DNA from: [Borrelia] lusitaniae | GTDB lineage: Bacteria; Spirochaetota; Spirochaetia; Borreliales; Borreliaceae | DNA: 64,000 nucleotides | Reading direction: 5' to 3' | NCBI RefSeq assembly: GCF_030440365.1 | Contig: NZ_CP124050.1 | Span: 682,001 to 746,000 of the forward strand | Shown here: one piece after another, positions 37,735 through 49,545 of the stretch | How the letters are laid out: each line of letters opens with the position of its first letter | Position numbering within the stretch: position 1 is the first letter of the stretch | Translations under genes and position numbers: made by a program | Notes under the pieces: generated by a model | Seen by the model: only the letters and a program-made list of their open reading frames with translations | What the model was told of the DNA's origin: nothing | Databases searched by the model: none

Positions 37735-39999
37735 ATGCTGTTGAAGCTTAAATACAGGTTTGTTGGATTTTTATTATTGTTTTTGATTTTTATACTGTTA
37801 CTTTTTTCTATGATTTTTAACTTTGTTTTATGTGGTTATTTAGAAGATTATTATAAACAGCTTACAAGGGCACAAGTAAGAAGAGCAGCTTTTTCTACAC
37901 AATCTTTGTTGGATACTCTGTATGTTATAATCAGTGGCGCAGCTTCTAATTTAGCTCTTGAAACCATATCAGAATTTGCAATCTCTGAGAATAGAGGAAA
38001 AGATTTCTCTGAGTCTGAATTGATAGATTTAAGAAAGAGTCAAAAATTTGTTATTGATTCTGTAAAGGTGAGTAAAAAATATCGACAATGCTTATACAAT
38101 TTTATGTCCAATCTTAAAAATGATACCTTTTTTGAAGAATTCGCGTTTTTTGATTTTGAAGGAAGAATAATTGTTAGCACAAGACATGAAAATAATATGG
38201 ATTTTGGGCATTCTGAGGCTAATACTAATTATTTTAAAAAAGCAGTTGAGGATTATAGGCAAAACCAATTAAAATTTATAGGCTGGTATTCAAATCTTTC
38301 TGAAGGAATATCCGCAGAGGTTGCCATTAGGTCTAGGCAAAGCGAAAAAAAGGCTTTTGCAATAATTGTGCCTGTATACTCCCCAGAAGATAAACTTGTT
38401 TGTGGGTATTTGGCTGGGTATTTGCTTAATGATATTTTAGCAGATAGTTTTGATAGATTTAGATTTGGTTTTTATAAAAGAGGCAATTTTATTTATGTGG
38501 ATCCCAATAACATAGCAGTTAATCCTTTTGAAGAATACAATGAAACTAGTAGGGTTAGTTCTAAATTTTTAAATATTCTTAAGGATGTTTTTTCTAAGCC
38601 TCCTCTTTTATCAAATATTCCTACTGAAGTGTCAGTTTACACTATTGATAGAATGCTTTTCTCTGAAATGGGAGAAGAGTGTTATTATGCTTTATTGCCC
38701 ATAACTAGTAAATTGGGAGAGAAAAGCGGAGTACTTATTGCTAGGATTCCTTATAAAGATATTTATGGGGCAATATCTAGTCTAAGATTTCATTATATTT
38801 TATATTCTGTTTTAGGCATTATTATATTAAGCATTATTCTTTTAATAAGAATAGATAAGATTATTAGTTTTCGTTTAAACACAGTTAGAGTTTTAGTTCA
38901 AGATATGGTCAAGGGAAATTTAGATAAAGATTATGCTCTTGATGATGGTAATGATGATTCTTTTGATGAGCTTGCCATGTTAAGTCTTCAGGTTGTTAAA
39001 ATGAAAAAAGCCATTTCTTCAGCAATTGCTAGTGTTTTGAGAAATATTAGCTATGTAAATAAGGCAAGCTTAGAAGTTGCCAGTTCAAGCCAAAATTTAA
39101 GCTCTAGTGCGTTACAGCAGGCATCTGCTCTTGAAGAAATGTCGGCTAATGTTGAGCAAATAGCCTCAGGTGTTAGTATGAGCGCGAATAATTCTTATGA
39201 AACGGAGCAAATAGCTTTAAAGACGAATGAAAATTCTCATATAGGTGGCAAGGCTGTTGAAGAATCTGTTATTGCTATGCAAGATATTGTAGAAAAAGTT
39301 AGTGTTATTGAAGAAATAGCCAGAAAGACTAATTTACTTGCTTTGAATGCGGCTATTGAAGCTGCAAGAGCAGGCGATGAAGGAAAGGGATTTGCTGTTG
39401 TGGCTAGTGAGATTAGAAAGTTGGCAGATCTTAGTAAAATTTCGGCTCTTGAGATTGGAGAGTTAGTTGAAGATAATTCTAAGGTAGCAACTGAAGCAGG
39501 AGTGATCTTTAAAGAAATGTTGCCCGAAATAGAAGAAACAGCTAATCTTGTTAAGAAGATTTCAGAAGGTAGTTCTAAGCAGAGTGATCAGATTGCTCAA
39601 TTTAAAATGGCTTTAGATCAGGTTGGAGAAGTTGTTCAATCTTCAGCTTCAAGCAGTGAACAACTTTCTAGCATGTCTGATAAAATGCTAGAAAAGTCTA
39701 AAGAACTTAGAAAATCTGTATTATTTTTCAAAATTAAAGATTCTAATATTGAAAATCTAGAAGACGGTGATTATGATTTCAGGTTAATAGATTGTCCTGA
39801 AAATTCTCTTAAAGATGAAAATCAAAATTTTAAAAGTAATGAAATTTCAACTTTAAATGGCAGTAGATATAAGAATCATTCTTTAAGTATTGAAGATGAA
39901 CCTTCTTTAAGAACTATTAATAAGCGAGTTGATCCCAAAAAAGCTATCGATATTGCTGATAAGGATTTAAATTTTGATGATGATTTTTCAGAGTTTTAG
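37735..39999 (+). CDS. mcp4: Methyl-accepting chemotaxis protein Mcp4
   Basis: Chemoreceptor with an N-terminal span (about 10-33), a large periplasmic sensor domain with Cache-type features, a second span near 348-368, a HAMP domain and a cytoplasmic signalling hairpin. The hairpin tip reads [20 protein letters not shown] roughly 90-residue acidic tail follows the signalling domain and lacks an NWETF-type CheR-binding end. The ligand is unknown. It lies 29 bp upstream of the paralogous mcp5. Confidence 0.96.
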   Translation: MLLKLKYRFVGFLLLFLIFILLLFSMIFNFVLCGYLEDYYKQLTRAQVRRAAFSTQSLLDTLYVIISGAASNLALETISEFAISENRGKDFSESELIDLRKSQKFVIDSVKVSKKYRQCLYNFMSNLKNDTFFEEFAFFDFEGRIIVSTRHENNMDFGHSEANTNYFKKAVEDYRQNQLKFIGWYSNLSEGISAEVAIRSRQSEKKAFAIIVPVYSPEDKLVCGYLAGYLLNDILADSFDRFRFGFYKRGNFIYVDPNNIAVNPFEEYNETSRVSSKFLNILKDVFSKPPLLSNIPTEVSVYTIDRMLFSEMGEECYYALLPITSKLGEKSGVLIARIPYKDIYGAISSLRFHYILYSVLGIIILSIILLIRIDKIISFRLNTVRVLVQDMVKGNLDKDYALDDGNDDSFDELAMLSLQVVKMKKAISSAIASVLRNISYVNKASLEVASSSQNLSSSALQQASALEEMSANVEQIASGVSMSANNSYETEQIALKTNENSHIGGKAVEESVIAMQDIVEKVSVIEEIARKTNLLALNAAIEAARAGDEGKGFAVVASEIRKLADLSKISALEIGELVEDNSKVATEAGVIFKEMLPEIEETANLVKKISEGSSKQSDQIAQFKMALDQVGEVVQSSASSSEQLSSMSDKMLEKSKELRKSVLFFKIKDSNIENLEDGDYDFRLIDCPENSLKDENQNFKSNEISTLNGSRYKNHSLSIEDEPSLRTINKRVDPKKAIDIADKDLNFDDDFSEF

Positions 40000-40028
40000 A
40001 ATTTATTTTTTTAAAAGGGGTGGTTAGT

Positions 40029-41930
40029 ATGAAGCTTAAAGCTAGGATGTTGCTACTTGTTCTTATTCTAATAGCATTTTTTATATCAATTTTGTTTTTC
40101 GTTTTTGGAATGTTGATTAATAGTAAATTGGTAGATCAGCAGTTTGATCTTATGACAAATCTTATTGGAAATATTAAAAATTCTTTTAACCTTTATATTT
40201 CTTCAATGGAAGAAAAAGTTAGGGTTAGTTCCATGTATTTCAATTCTGCTGAAAAATTTAATGAGGCTAGTAAAATTAAATCCAGAAGGTTGGGTTTTAT
40301 TTCAGATCAATCTGAAATTCTTGTTCAAACTGGTAGTAATATGATGGTTACAAACAAGCAAGGTGAAATAGTTTTTACTACAGCTGTTAAGGACAATAGT
40401 GATTTTGGTAAGTTTATTGGGGATAGAGAATATTTTAAAAAACTCAAAGAGTCTCAAAGCATTGTTTACAATTCTTTTGTCATGTTGGCAGATCCCGGGT
40501 CTATTGAGGAGACTTTAGTTAAAAACATTTCCAAGATAAAAAATAAAAAAGGTCAGACCCCCTACCTATTAATAGGTATACCATTAAGAGATTTTGGCAC
40601 AAGCGATATTTTTGGTTATTTTATGTTTTTTTATTCAATGGACTATATATATAGGTCTTTTAGAGGAATTAGCTTTGGAATACTCTCTAGCGGTCGTGCT
40701 TTAGCTTATGATTCTACGGGTAAATTCTTAGTTCATCATACATCATTTCCAGGTGATGTTTTGACCGATCTTAGTGCCTCTTATTCTAATATTCTTAAGA
40801 AAACATCTGAAGATTTGCTGCAAAAAAATAAAGAAATTTCAACTGTTTATTATTATGATCCCAAGAACAGTAAAAAATATGTGGGAATTAGTCAAAAGGT
40901 GTTATTAAACTTGTCTAATAATAAATTTATTCTTTTCATAAGAATCTCAGAGGATGATTTTTATTACATGTCGCGAGCTACATCTTTAATCTTGGGTATT
41001 AGTTTTTCATTTACATTGCTGATTCTTGCTATTGCAACTCTTTATCTTGTGAAAAAGCTGAGCTTTTCTTTGAATCAGATATTAGAATATTCTGAGCGAC
41101 TTGCTTCTGGTAATTTTACCGCTGATGTTAACTTTAGCAAATGGGATACTGTAGAGCTATATAGTTTGTATGAAGGTTTTGAAGAATTGAGAGCTAATTT
41201 TTCTTCAGTTGCCAAAGGGGTCATTGAAAACTTGGACTATCTTTATGAAAATGCGATTCAAATAGCAAATGCAAGTCAGAATTTAAGTTCTGGTGCTGTT
41301 GAGCAGGCTTCTACTTTAGAGCAAATGACAGCAAATATTGAACAAATATCACAAGGTGTCTCTGAGAATACTGACAATGCATCTACTACTGAAAAAATTG
41401 CTGTTAATACTAATGAGAGAACTAAAGAGGGGCATAAATCTGTTGTTAAAGCTATTCAGGCCATGACTGTAATTACTGAAAAAATTGGAATTATTGATGA
41501 GATAACAAGACAAACCAATTTGCTTGCTTTAAATGCTTCAATTGAGGCTGCACGAGTGGGAGAGAAAGGCAAGGGGTTTGAAGTGGTAGCTGCTGAGGTT
41601 AGAAAGCTTGCAGATCAAAGCAAGGAATCAGCAAGAGAGATTATTGATATTGCAAATAGAAGTTTAACTGTTGCAAGTCGTGCTGGAGAAAATTTTGAAC
41701 AAATAGTTCCTGGCATGGAGCAAACGGCTAGACTTGTGAAAAATATTTCTAATGAAAGTTCTAAGCAAAGTGTTCAAATAGAGCAATTTAAAAATGCAAT
41801 AGAACAGGTTAGTCAGCTAGTGCAGACTACAGCTTCAAGCAGTGAAGAGCTTTCTGCAATGTCTGAAAAAATGCTAGAGAGTGTAAAAGATTTAAAAGAA
41901 TCTGTTGACTACTTTAAGATTGAAAAGTAA
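40029..41930 (+). CDS. mcp5: Methyl-accepting chemotaxis protein Mcp5
   Basis: Chemoreceptor paralogous to Mcp4, 633 aa. It has an N-terminal span (about 10-30), a periplasmic Cache-like sensor, a second span near 320-343, HAMP, and a signalling tip [19 protein letters not shown]. It ends right after the methylation helices, so it lacks the Mcp4 tail. I use the ATG at 40029, with AAAAGGGG 8 nt upstream, rather than the GTG at 40020 that overlaps it. Confidence 0.96.
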   Translation: MKLKARMLLLVLILIAFFISILFFVFGMLINSKLVDQQFDLMTNLIGNIKNSFNLYISSMEEKVRVSSMYFNSAEKFNEASKIKSRRLGFISDQSEILVQTGSNMMVTNKQGEIVFTTAVKDNSDFGKFIGDREYFKKLKESQSIVYNSFVMLADPGSIEETLVKNISKIKNKKGQTPYLLIGIPLRDFGTSDIFGYFMFFYSMDYIYRSFRGISFGILSSGRALAYDSTGKFLVHHTSFPGDVLTDLSASYSNILKKTSEDLLQKNKEISTVYYYDPKNSKKYVGISQKVLLNLSNNKFILFIRISEDDFYYMSRATSLILGISFSFTLLILAIATLYLVKKLSFSLNQILEYSERLASGNFTADVNFSKWDTVELYSLYEGFEELRANFSSVAKGVIENLDYLYENAIQIANASQNLSSGAVEQASTLEQMTANIEQISQGVSENTDNASTTEKIAVNTNERTKEGHKSVVKAIQAMTVITEKIGIIDEITRQTNLLALNASIEAARVGEKGKGFEVVAAEVRKLADQSKESAREIIDIANRSLTVASRAGENFEQIVPGMEQTARLVKNISNESSKQSVQIEQFKNAIEQVSQLVQTTASSSEELSAMSEKMLESVKDLKESVDYFKIEK

Positions 41931-41937
41931 GTAGTAT

Positions 41938-41970
41938 AAGATTGAAAAAATCTTTTCTAGCTTTTTAGAA
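41938..41970. terminator. Hairpins between converging mcp5 and mnmA
   Basis: Two short stems: AAGATT/AATCTT with a GAAAA loop (41938-41954) followed by TTTTCT, and TTCTA/TAGAA (41955-41970). They sit in a 44-bp gap between converging genes. The stems are short and AT-rich. Confidence 0.4.
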
Positions 41971-41974
41971 ATTA

Positions 41975-43042
41975 TTATTCTATAATTTTAAAAATTTTAG
42001 CACCCCCCAGGCATTCTGTATTTTTGTAAAAGATTGCAAATTGTCCTGGGGAGATTCCGTGATCTTTTTTGTTTAGAGAAATTTCAATTAAGTTGTTTGT
42101 AGCAAGTTTTAATTTGCAGGAGTATTTCTTTTCGCCATGCCTTATTTTAATTTTTAAATTTTCAAAATTCGAAGGTGCACCGTTTATCCAATGTATTTCA
42201 TGAACTAAAAATTTGCGTTTTGCTTGTTTTAAATAATTTCCGTTATGGGAGATATATATAATATTTTTTTCTAGGTCTTTTTCTATTACGAACCATGGTC
42301 CGTTGCTAAGCTTTATTCCTTTTCTTTGTCCAACTGTAAAAAACCAATATCCGTTGTGAGTTCCTATTATTTTTCCTGTTTCTTTTTCAATTATATTGCC
42401 TTTTTTTTCGCCAAGATGATATTTAATAAATTCGTTATATTTAATTTTTCCCAAAAAGCAAATACCTTGACTATCTTTTCTATCTTTGTTGGGCAAATTT
42501 ATGTTTTTAGCTATTTGTCTTACTTCGCTTTTAAGCAATGTCCCTAAGGGGAAGTATAGTTTTGACATTTGCTTTTGAGAGAGATGGGATAAAAAGTAGC
42601 TTTGGTCTTTAATTTTATCTTTTGCTTGTTTTAATAAAAATTTTTTCTCTTTTACTTGTATTTTAGCGTAATGACCTGTGACAACCAAATCATACTGTTC
42701 ATTGATTTTTTCAAAAAATGCTCCAAACTTTATTCTTTGATTACAGAAAATATCTGGACTTGGAGTATTGCCATTTTTTAGTTCTTCAATAGTATAGCTT
42801 ACTACTTTGTTATAATATTCTTTTTGAAAGTTTATTATTTCATATGGTACATTAAATTTGTTACATACAGCTTCAACGTAATTTAAATCTTCTTGCCAAG
42901 GGCAGTTTCCAATATAAGACAGCTCATCTTCAAGCCAAATTTTTAGATAATAGCATTTTATATTTGCACGTCTTTTATTTATAATTCTATAAAGGGCAAC
43001 AGAACTATCAACTCCTCCAGATAAAAGCACGGCTATTTTCAT
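41975..43042 (-). CDS. mnmA: tRNA 2-thiouridylase MnmA
   Basis: Thiolates U34 of tRNA-Lys, -Glu and -Gln. The PP-loop motif is [12 protein letters not shown] at residues 7-18. The catalytic cysteines are C100 in PDIFCNQ and C195 in SQGICFLG. Its length of 355 aa is normal. The gene is expressed leftward from a promoter divergent from the mevalonate operon. Confidence 0.96.
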   Translation of the reverse strand: MKIAVLLSGGVDSSVALYRIINKRRANIKCYYLKIWLEDELSYIGNCPWQEDLNYVEAVCNKFNVPYEIINFQKEYYNKVVSYTIEELKNGNTPSPDIFCNQRIKFGAFFEKINEQYDLVVTGHYAKIQVKEKKFLLKQAKDKIKDQSYFLSHLSQKQMSKLYFPLGTLLKSEVRQIAKNINLPNKDRKDSQGICFLGKIKYNEFIKYHLGEKKGNIIEKETGKIIGTHNGYWFFTVGQRKGIKLSNGPWFVIEKDLEKNIIYISHNGNYLKQAKRKFLVHEIHWINGAPSNFENLKIKIRHGEKKYSCKLKLATNNLIEISLNKKDHGISPGQFAIFYKNTECLGGAKIFKIIE

Positions 43043-43063
43043 AAACTTCCCTTTTTAGGTTTC

Positions 43064-43092
43064 ATTATATAAGATTTTGCTAATTTTTGTAA
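43064..43092 (-). promoter_or_regulatory. Promoter of mnmA
   Basis: On the minus strand, TTACAA (43087-43092), 17 bp and TATAAT (43064-43069), giving a leader of about 15 nt with AAAGGGAAG. It interleaves with the rightward promoter of the mevalonate operon. Confidence 0.55.
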
Positions 43093-43105
43093 ATTATAAT
43101 ATAAT
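43077..43105 (+). promoter_or_regulatory. Promoter of the mevalonate operon
   Basis: TTGCTA (43077-43082), 17 bp and TATAAT (43100-43105), with a predicted start near 43112 and a leader of about 24 nt before the mvaS ATG. Confidence 0.65.
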
Positions 43106-43135
43106 ACTTAAATCCATTAATGCGGTGGAGAGCAT

Positions 43136-44359
43136 ATGAAAATAGGTATTAGTGATATTAGGATTTTTTTACCTTTAAATTATTTAGACTTTTCTGTTCT
43201 TTTGGAAAATCCTTTATATTCTTCTAATGAAGTTTTTTTTAAAAAAATCAATAGAGCCATAGATTCAACCCTGCAAAAAGGTTTTAGGTTTACAAGCCCG
43301 AATGAGGATAGTGTAACTATGGCAAGTTCGGCTGTTAAGCTTATTTTTGACAACAATAATCTTGATTTAAGCAAAATTAGAATGCTTTTGGGTGGAACTG
43401 AGACAGGTGTTGATCATTCAAAGGCAATTTCTTCTTATGTTTTTGGAGCTTTAAAGCAATCTGGTATTTGTCTGGGGAATAATTTTCTAACTTTTCAAGT
43501 TCAACATGCATGCGCTGGTGCTGCTATGTCTTTGCATAGTGTAGCAAGTGTTTTAAGCCATTCTAATAATTCTGAATATGGCATAGTTTTTTCTTCAGAC
43601 ATTGCGCATTATAGTAATCTTACTACGGCTGAGATTACTCAAGGAGCCGGTGCAACTGCAATTTTGGTTGAAAAAAATCCAAAGTTACTCTCGATTAATT
43701 TATCTGAATTTGGAGTTTATACTGACGATGTTGATGATTTTTTTAGACCTTTTGGAAGTATTGAAGCTAAGGTACGAGGTCAGTATTCTGTTGAATGTTA
43801 CAATAATGCAAATGAAAATGCTTTAAGAGATTTTGCTTTCAAAAAGCAGTTTAGTATGAAAGATTTATTTTCTAATTATAGATTTGTTTTGCATGTTCCT
43901 TTTGCTAAAATGCCTATAGATTCAATGCATTATATTTTAAAAAAATATTATAGTGATGACGAATCTGTTAGAAATGCTTATTTAGAATCAATAGATTTTT
44001 ACGATGGAATTGAAGCTGCTATGGAAGTGGGGAATTTGTATACGGGTTCAATTTTTCTATCTTTAGCATTTTATTTAAAAAGAGTATTTTCCAAGAAAGA
44101 TATTTCAGGAGAAAAGATATTATTTTGTTCTTATGGATCTGGCAATATTATGATTATTTATGAATTTACCATTGAAAAAGGTGCTTTTGATGTTGTTAAA
44201 TTGTGGGATCTTGATGCGCTTTTAAAGAATAGAAATAATGCAAATTTTGAAGAATATAAAGATTTCTTTCAAAATAAAGTAGTTCCTGGTGAATCTAAAG
44301 GATTTTATTTAAAAGAACTAAGAGATGATGGATACCGAGTTTATGGGTATCGAGCCTAA
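43136..44359 (+). CDS. mvaS: Hydroxymethylglutaryl-CoA synthase
   Basis: Condenses acetyl-CoA with acetoacetyl-CoA, the first committed step of the mevalonate route. The catalytic Cys126 is in QHACAGAA. The substrate-binding His region and the GNIYTGS-like segment [13 protein letters not shown] are present. Its length of 407 aa is normal for bacteria. GGAGA precedes the ATG. It is the first gene of a six-gene operon with overlapping ends. Confidence 0.95.
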   Translation: MKIGISDIRIFLPLNYLDFSVLLENPLYSSNEVFFKKINRAIDSTLQKGFRFTSPNEDSVTMASSAVKLIFDNNNLDLSKIRMLLGGTETGVDHSKAISSYVFGALKQSGICLGNNFLTFQVQHACAGAAMSLHSVASVLSHSNNSEYGIVFSSDIAHYSNLTTAEITQGAGATAILVEKNPKLLSINLSEFGVYTDDVDDFFRPFGSIEAKVRGQYSVECYNNANENALRDFAFKKQFSMKDLFSNYRFVLHVPFAKMPIDSMHYILKKYYSDDESVRNAYLESIDFYDGIEAAMEVGNLYTGSIFLSLAFYLKRVFSKKDISGEKILFCSYGSGNIMIIYEFTIEKGAFDVVKLWDLDALLKNRNNANFEEYKDFFQNKVVPGESKGFYLKELRDDGYRVYGYRA

Positions 44360-45407
44360 TATATTAGAAAATAAAAAAAGGCATATTGAGATTTGTTTAA
44401 ATAAAAATGATGTTAAAAGTGGTTGTAATTTTTTAAAATTTATTAAGCTAAAACATAATGCTCTTAGTGATTTTAATTTTTCTGAGATAAGCATAAAAGA
44501 ACAAATATTTGGATACAATATTAACATGCCTGTTTTTATTTCTTCCATGACAGGAGGCGGTAAAGAAGGCAATGATTTTAATAAATCTTTAGTTAAAATT
44601 GCAAATTATTTAAAAATTCCTATTGGCTTAGGTTCTTTTAAGCTTTTATTTAAGTATCCTGAGTACATAAAAGACTTTGCTCTTAAAAGGTATGCCCATA
44701 ATATTCCTTTGTTTGCTAATTTAGGCGCTGTTCAAATTGTTGAGTTTGGTATTTCTAGAATATCTGAGATGATCAAGAGATTGGAAGTTGATGCAATTAT
44801 TGTTCATCTTAATGCGGGGCAGGAATTAATGAATGTTGATGGGGAGAGAAATTTTAAAGGAATAAAAGAGTCAATATCTAAATTGTCCGACTTTTTAAAT
44901 GTTCCATTGATTGTCAAAGAGACAGGTTTTGGAATCTCGCCAAACGATGTTAAGGAATTATTTAATCTTGGTGTCTCTTATGTTGATCTTGCGGGAAGTG
45001 GTGGAACCAATTGGGTACTAGTAGAAGGCATAAAGAGTAATAATTTAAACATTGCATCTTGCTTTTCTGATTGGGGCATTCCTTCGATTTTTACTTTGCT
45101 TAGTGTAGATGATTCTCTAAGGGGTAATATTTTTGCATCTGGTGGGTATGAGACTGGTATTGATATTGCAAAAGGCATTGCTCTTGGAGCTAAACTTATA
45201 GGTGTTGCAGCGGTTGTTCTTAGAGCTTTTTACGATTCAGGAGAAGATGCTGTATTTAATCTTTTTTCTGAATATGAGCATGTTTTAAAAATGTCTATGT
45301 TTTTGAGTGGAAGCAAAAGTTTATCAGAACTGAGAAATAATAAGTATTTTTTGAGTAGCTATTTGCTTGCTGAGCTTGGAGTTTTTAAGCAGTTTTATGA
45401 AACTTAG
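44325..45407 (+). CDS. fni: Type 2 isopentenyl-diphosphate isomerase (FMN-dependent)
   Basis: Interconverts IPP and DMAPP using reduced FMN. Features are ENKKRHIEI at the N-terminus, [28 protein letters not shown] and LAGSGGTNW for flavin and phosphate binding. The ATG at 44325 lies inside mvaS (35-bp overlap). ATGs at 44328 and 44343 are alternatives, and none has a strong Shine-Dalgarno, so translational coupling is likely. Its length of 360 aa is normal. Confidence 0.95.
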   Translation: MMDTEFMGIEPNILENKKRHIEICLNKNDVKSGCNFLKFIKLKHNALSDFNFSEISIKEQIFGYNINMPVFISSMTGGGKEGNDFNKSLVKIANYLKIPIGLGSFKLLFKYPEYIKDFALKRYAHNIPLFANLGAVQIVEFGISRISEMIKRLEVDAIIVHLNAGQELMNVDGERNFKGIKESISKLSDFLNVPLIVKETGFGISPNDVKELFNLGVSYVDLAGSGGTNWVLVEGIKSNNLNIASCFSDWGIPSIFTLLSVDDSLRGNIFASGGYETGIDIAKGIALGAKLIGVAAVVLRAFYDSGEDAVFNLFSEYEHVLKMSMFLSGSKSLSELRNNKYFLSSYLLAELGVFKQFYET

Positions 45408-46671
45408 TGAAAATTTTAGACATAAAAGTGTTTTAGAAAAAAGGCAAGAGATAAAAAGTTCTTTGGGATTGTCTTTTAAAGATTTTTTTTATAATAATGC
45501 CAATGAAGATTTTCTTTTTAATATGATAGAAAATTATATTGGATATTTATCTTTTCCTATTGGAATTATAAAAAATTTGAAAATAAATGGCAAATACTAT
45601 TCTTTGCCTATTGCAACAGAAGAATCCTCTGTTGTTGCCGCTTTAAATTTTGCAGCAAAAATTCTTGAAAATGCTAATTTAAACTATTCTTTAGGCGAAG
45701 TGTTGGGAATTTCTCAAATTTATATAAAATCACAAAAAGATTTAAGTAAAATTTTTATTAATCTTGGTGATAAAATCAAGACTTGGATCAAACCTCTTTT
45801 AGTCAATATGAATCAAAGAGGAGGGGGATTTAGAAGATTTTCAACCAGGTATATTAAAGAGCTTGGTATTCAAAAATTGAATCTTTATTTGGATACTTGT
45901 GATGCTATGGGTGCCAATTTGCTAAACTCGATTGCAGAGCGTGTAGCAGAATGTATTTTTTTAGAATTTGGATACGAGTGCGTTTTAAATATTTTAAGCA
46001 ATGATATTAGTGAATTTACAACTAAAGCTTGTTTTGTTTTAGATTTTAAGTATTTACTATCAAGTAAAAAAGATTCTTGTAATTTGGCTAAAAAAATTGA
46101 ACTTATTTCTAGCATAGGTTTCTACGAAGAGGAGCGAGCTGTTACTAATAATAAAGGTATTATGAACGGAATTACAGGAGTATGTCTTGCAACTTTGAAT
46201 GATACAAGAGCGCTTGAGGCTTCTGTTCACAGATTTGCTTCAAAAAGTGGCAAATATCTTCCCCTTAGTAAATTTTATACTATTGATAATGCCTTGGTTG
46301 GAGAGATTGAAATTCCTTTGCAAGTTGGAACTAAAGGTGGGGTTACATCTCTTAGTGAAGCTTCTCTTTTAAGTTTTAGAATTATGAATGTAAACAGTAA
46401 GAGTGAATTTATGGGCATTCTCTCTTGTGTTGGACTTGCTAGTAATTTTGCTGCATTAAGGGCTCTTGCATTTAATGGAATTCAAAAAGGGCACATGAGA
46501 TTGCATGTTAATAAAATACTCTATCTTTTAAAGACAAAATATAATATTTCTGATTTTGAAAAAGACAAATTATTATTAGAAATGAAAAGAATGGATATTT
46601 ATTCTTTTGATTTTGCTTTTAAAATTTTAAAGAAAATAAGGTTAGAGAATGAAAGTAAAGTGCAAAGTTAA
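45397..46671 (+). CDS. mvaA: Hydroxymethylglutaryl-CoA reductase (class II)
   Basis: Reduces HMG-CoA to mevalonate. Family motifs are [15 protein letters not shown], the catalytic [20 protein letters not shown] and the C-terminal catalytic histidine in KGHMRLHVN. The soluble 424-aa form without membrane spans is the bacterial class II enzyme. I choose the ATG at 45397, because the upstream in-frame start would read ten extra residues inside fni. It overlaps fni by 11 bp and mvaD by 23 bp. Confidence 0.95.
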   Translation: MKLSENFRHKSVLEKRQEIKSSLGLSFKDFFYNNANEDFLFNMIENYIGYLSFPIGIIKNLKINGKYYSLPIATEESSVVAALNFAAKILENANLNYSLGEVLGISQIYIKSQKDLSKIFINLGDKIKTWIKPLLVNMNQRGGGFRRFSTRYIKELGIQKLNLYLDTCDAMGANLLNSIAERVAECIFLEFGYECVLNILSNDISEFTTKACFVLDFKYLLSSKKDSCNLAKKIELISSIGFYEEERAVTNNKGIMNGITGVCLATLNDTRALEASVHRFASKSGKYLPLSKFYTIDNALVGEIEIPLQVGTKGGVTSLSEASLLSFRIMNVNSKSEFMGILSCVGLASNFAALRALAFNGIQKGHMRLHVNKILYLLKTKYNISDFEKDKLLLEMKRMDIYSFDFAFKILKKIRLENESKVQS

Positions 46672-47587
46672 TGCAAGCTTAGCGTTAATTAAATATTGGG
46701 GCAAGAAGGATGTTTTTTTGAATATTCCAGCGACTTCTAGTCTTGCTGTTAGTGTTGATAAATTTTATTCAATAAGTGAGCTTGAACTTTCAAATCGAGA
46801 TGAAATAATTTTAAATTCAAAGCCAGTTATATTGCAAAATAGAGAAAAGGTTTTTTTTGATTATGCAAGAAAAATTCTTAGTGAGCCGAATGTTAGATTT
46901 AAAATTAAAAGTGAAAACAATTTTCCAACAGCAGCAGGCCTTGCAAGTTCAAGTTCGGGTTTTGCTTCTATTGCTGCTTGTATTTTAAAATATTTTAATA
47001 AATATTCTTTTAATAGCGCATCTAATCTTGCAAGAGTAGGATCAGCTTCTGCAGCAAGAGCTATTTATGGGGGGTTTACTATTTTAAAAGAAGGCTCAAA
47101 AGAATCTTTTCAATTAAGAGATCAATCTTATTTTAATGATTTGCGCATAATATTTGCCATAATTGATAGCAATGAAAAAGAATTGTCTTCAAGAGACGCA
47201 ATGAATATTTGTAAGCTTCATGGATTTTATTATGATGCTTGGATTGCCTCTAGTAAAAAGATTTTTAAAGATGCTTTATATTTTTTCTTAAAAAAAGATT
47301 TTATACATTTTGGAGTAAATATTGTAAAAAGTTATCAGAATATGTTTGCTTTAATGTTTGCATCTTCTATTTTTTATTTTAAAAGTAGTACAATAGATTT
47401 AATTAAATATGCTGCTAATTTGAGAAATGAAGGAATTTTTGTATTTGAGACAATGGATGCAGGCCCCCAAGTAAAATTTCTCTGTTTGGAGAAAAATTTA
47501 AATACTATTTTAAAAGGACTTAAGCAAAATTTTACTAACATTGATTTTATTGTTTCAAAGGTTGGGTGTGACTTAGAATGGATTTGA
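46649..47587 (+). CDS. mvaD: Diphosphomevalonate decarboxylase
   Basis: GHMP-fold enzyme that makes IPP from mevalonate diphosphate. It begins [15 protein letters not shown], the family signature, and has the phosphate loop PTAAGLASSSSGFAS and the catalytic DAGPQVKF. Its length of 312 aa is normal. It overlaps both neighbouring genes. Confidence 0.96.
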   Translation: MKVKCKVNASLALIKYWGKKDVFLNIPATSSLAVSVDKFYSISELELSNRDEIILNSKPVILQNREKVFFDYARKILSEPNVRFKIKSENNFPTAAGLASSSSGFASIAACILKYFNKYSFNSASNLARVGSASAARAIYGGFTILKEGSKESFQLRDQSYFNDLRIIFAIIDSNEKELSSRDAMNICKLHGFYYDAWIASSKKIFKDALYFFLKKDFIHFGVNIVKSYQNMFALMFASSIFYFKSSTIDLIKYAANLRNEGIFVFETMDAGPQVKFLCLEKNLNTILKGLKQNFTNIDFIVSKVGCDLEWI

Positions 47588-48531
47588 TTAGGTTTTCTGT
47601 GCCTGGAAATTTGCTTTTAATGGGGGAGTACACTATTTTAGAGGAAAAGGGATTAGGATTGGCAATTGCCATCAACAAGAGAGCATTTTTTTCTTTTAAG
47701 AAGAGTGATTCTTGGCGTTTTTTTAGCAAAAAGAAAGAGATAGACGATTTTTCTTTAATAGAGAATAAAAATGATTTTGTTTTTAAAATGTTTGCTTATT
47801 TGATTCAAAATTATTTTTTTAATCTAGAAAGATTTGCATATGATGTATATATTGATACAAGTAATTTTTTCTTTAATGATGGAACTAAAAAGGGATTTGG
47901 CTCAAGCGCTGTTGTTGCTATTGGCATAGTGTGTGGACTTTTTTTAATTTATAATGCTACTACTGTTGTTGAGAAGGGTGAAATTTTTAAATATTGTTTG
48001 GAAGCTTATAGGCATTCTCAAGGGGGAATAGGTAGTGGATATGATATTGCTGCTAGTATTTTTGGAGGTGTTATTGAGTTTGAAGGCGGTTTTACTCCTA
48101 AATGTAGGCAGTTAGGTGTTTTAGAGTTTGATGATTTTTATTTAATGCGGGGTTTAAAAGCAGTTAAAACCACAGTCTCTATTGATGAGTACAATAAACA
48201 TAGAGATTCTATTCTAGATTTTATATTGAAATGCAATTTAGAGATGAAAAAACTTGTTTTAAGTGTTGGTAGTTCTAAATCCGCATTAATTTCTAGTTTA
48301 AGAAGAGCTAAAGAATTAGGATTGGCAATAGGAGAGGCAATAGGAGTTTCTGCAGCTTTGCCTTCAAATTTTGAGCACCTTCAAGATCAATGCGATTTGA
48401 TTAAAGCTTTGGGAGCCGGAAATGAAACTTTTTTGGTTTATAGGCCCAATATTAATGCTTTTGATTTGTCAACAATTATTCCAATTGTTTTAGAGCACGA
48501 AAGTATTAAGTTTGAAAGCAATGAATGTTAA
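47578..48531 (+). CDS. Phosphomevalonate kinase
   Basis: GHMP kinase that phosphorylates phosphomevalonate. The start DLIRFSVPGNLLLMGEY, the ATP loop KKGFGSSAVVAIG and the C-terminal KALGAGNETFLVY are consistent. The identity as phosphomevalonate rather than mevalonate kinase rests on operon logic and on likeness to the MvaK2 type. Its length is 317 aa. It overlaps mvaD by 10 bp and mvk by 7 bp. Confidence 0.9.
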   Translation: MDLIRFSVPGNLLLMGEYTILEEKGLGLAIAINKRAFFSFKKSDSWRFFSKKKEIDDFSLIENKNDFVFKMFAYLIQNYFFNLERFAYDVYIDTSNFFFNDGTKKGFGSSAVVAIGIVCGLFLIYNATTVVEKGEIFKYCLEAYRHSQGGIGSGYDIAASIFGGVIEFEGGFTPKCRQLGVLEFDDFYLMRGLKAVKTTVSIDEYNKHRDSILDFILKCNLEMKKLVLSVGSSKSALISSLRRAKELGLAIGEAIGVSAALPSNFEHLQDQCDLIKALGAGNETFLVYRPNINAFDLSTIIPIVLEHESIKFESNEC

Positions 48532-49418
48532 TAATAAGAAAGCCTGCTAAAATATTATTCTTAGGTGAACATAGTGCTGTTTACGGATTTCCAGTTATTG
48601 GAGCTACAGTTTCAATTTATATGGATCTGGTTTACACTGTTTCTAAAAATTGGAAATATTTAGGAAAGCCCAGCACGAGATTAAATAGCTTAATAAGCTT
48701 TATTGTTTCAAATTACAGTAAAGTTAATCCAATTGAGTTTAGTGTAATTTCTGAAATTCCTATTGGAGTTGGTCTTGGTTCTTCTGCTAGTCTTAGTTTG
48801 TGTTTTGCAGAATATATTACAAGTCATTTTGAATATAGAAATTGTAATAAAATTTTGTTGGCAAATCAAATTGAAAACATTTTTCATGGCAAATCTTCCG
48901 GAATGGATATTGCATTAATTGATCTTGGTGGAACTTTTTATTTAGAGAAAAAAGAAGATGTTTTTAATCCGATAAAAATAAAAAATTCTGGTTTTTATTT
49001 TTTAATAGGAGCAATAAAAAGAGATTTTACGACAAAAGAAATAGTTACTAATTTAAAAAAACAGTTATTATCTAATTCTGATTTATTTGTTTTTATTGAA
49101 AAACTTGGTCTTGCTGTAAGTAATGCTTATGCTTCTTTTCAAAATAGGGATATATATTCTTTAGCTAATGAAATGAATATTGCATACTACTGTTTAAAGC
49201 GCTTAGGATTGTCAAATGATACTCTTGATTGGTTGATAAGTAACGGGATCAAATTAGGTGCTCTTTCTGGCAAGTTGAGTGGCTCTGGGAAAGGAGGAGC
49301 GTTTATTTTTCTTTTTGAAAGCTTGCAAAAAGCTAATACAGTTCAAAAAGAATTAAATAATATGCTTAAAAATTACAAAATAAATTTGGTTTTAGAATTA
49401 AAAGTAATTAGGGTTTAA
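48525..49418 (+). CDS. mvk: Mevalonate kinase
   Basis: GHMP kinase that phosphorylates mevalonate. KILFLGEHSAVYGFPV is the typical N-terminus. The ATP loop is PIGVGLGSSASLS, HGKSSGMDIALIDLGG follows, and the C-terminal motif is KLSGSGKGGAFIFL. Its length of 297 aa is normal. It is the last gene of the mevalonate operon. A leftward tRNA gene begins 8 bp after its stop. Confidence 0.94.
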   Translation: MLIIRKPAKILFLGEHSAVYGFPVIGATVSIYMDLVYTVSKNWKYLGKPSTRLNSLISFIVSNYSKVNPIEFSVISEIPIGVGLGSSASLSLCFAEYITSHFEYRNCNKILLANQIENIFHGKSSGMDIALIDLGGTFYLEKKEDVFNPIKIKNSGFYFLIGAIKRDFTTKEIVTNLKKQLLSNSDLFVFIEKLGLAVSNAYASFQNRDIYSLANEMNIAYYCLKRLGLSNDTLDWLISNGIKLGALSGKLSGSGKGGAFIFLFESLQKANTVQKELNNMLKNYKINLVLELKVIRV

Positions 49419-49426
49419 GTTATTTT

Positions 49427-49500
49427 TGGGCCCAGAGAGATTCGAACTCCCGACATCCTGCTTGTAAGGCAGGCGCTCTGACCAGCTGAGCTATGAGCCC
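49427..49500 (-). tRNA. tRNA-Val (anticodon TAC)
   Basis: Complete cloverleaf on the minus strand: acceptor GGGCTCA/TGGGCCC with one G-T pair, anticodon stem CCTGC/GCAGG and loop CTTACAA, and T arm CGGGAGTTCGAATCTCTCTG-type. The discriminator is A and CCA is not encoded. Confidence 0.95.
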
Positions 49501-49515
49501 TTTTTGCTAATAAGT

Positions 49516-49545
49516 AGTATACAGTATAAGTTTTAATGGTGTCAA
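49516..49545 (-). promoter_or_regulatory. Promoter of tRNA-Val
   Basis: On the minus strand, a perfect TTGACA (49540-49545), 18 bp and TATACT (49516-49521), with transcription expected near 49509, just before the tRNA. The -35 overlaps the stop codon of the CAP-domain lipoprotein gene. Confidence 0.75.

Noticed and set aside
37735..41930. Recent tandem duplication of mcp4 and mcp5
   Set aside because: The signalling domains are paralogous but clearly diverged and the sensor domains differ, so this is old and not a recent repeat.
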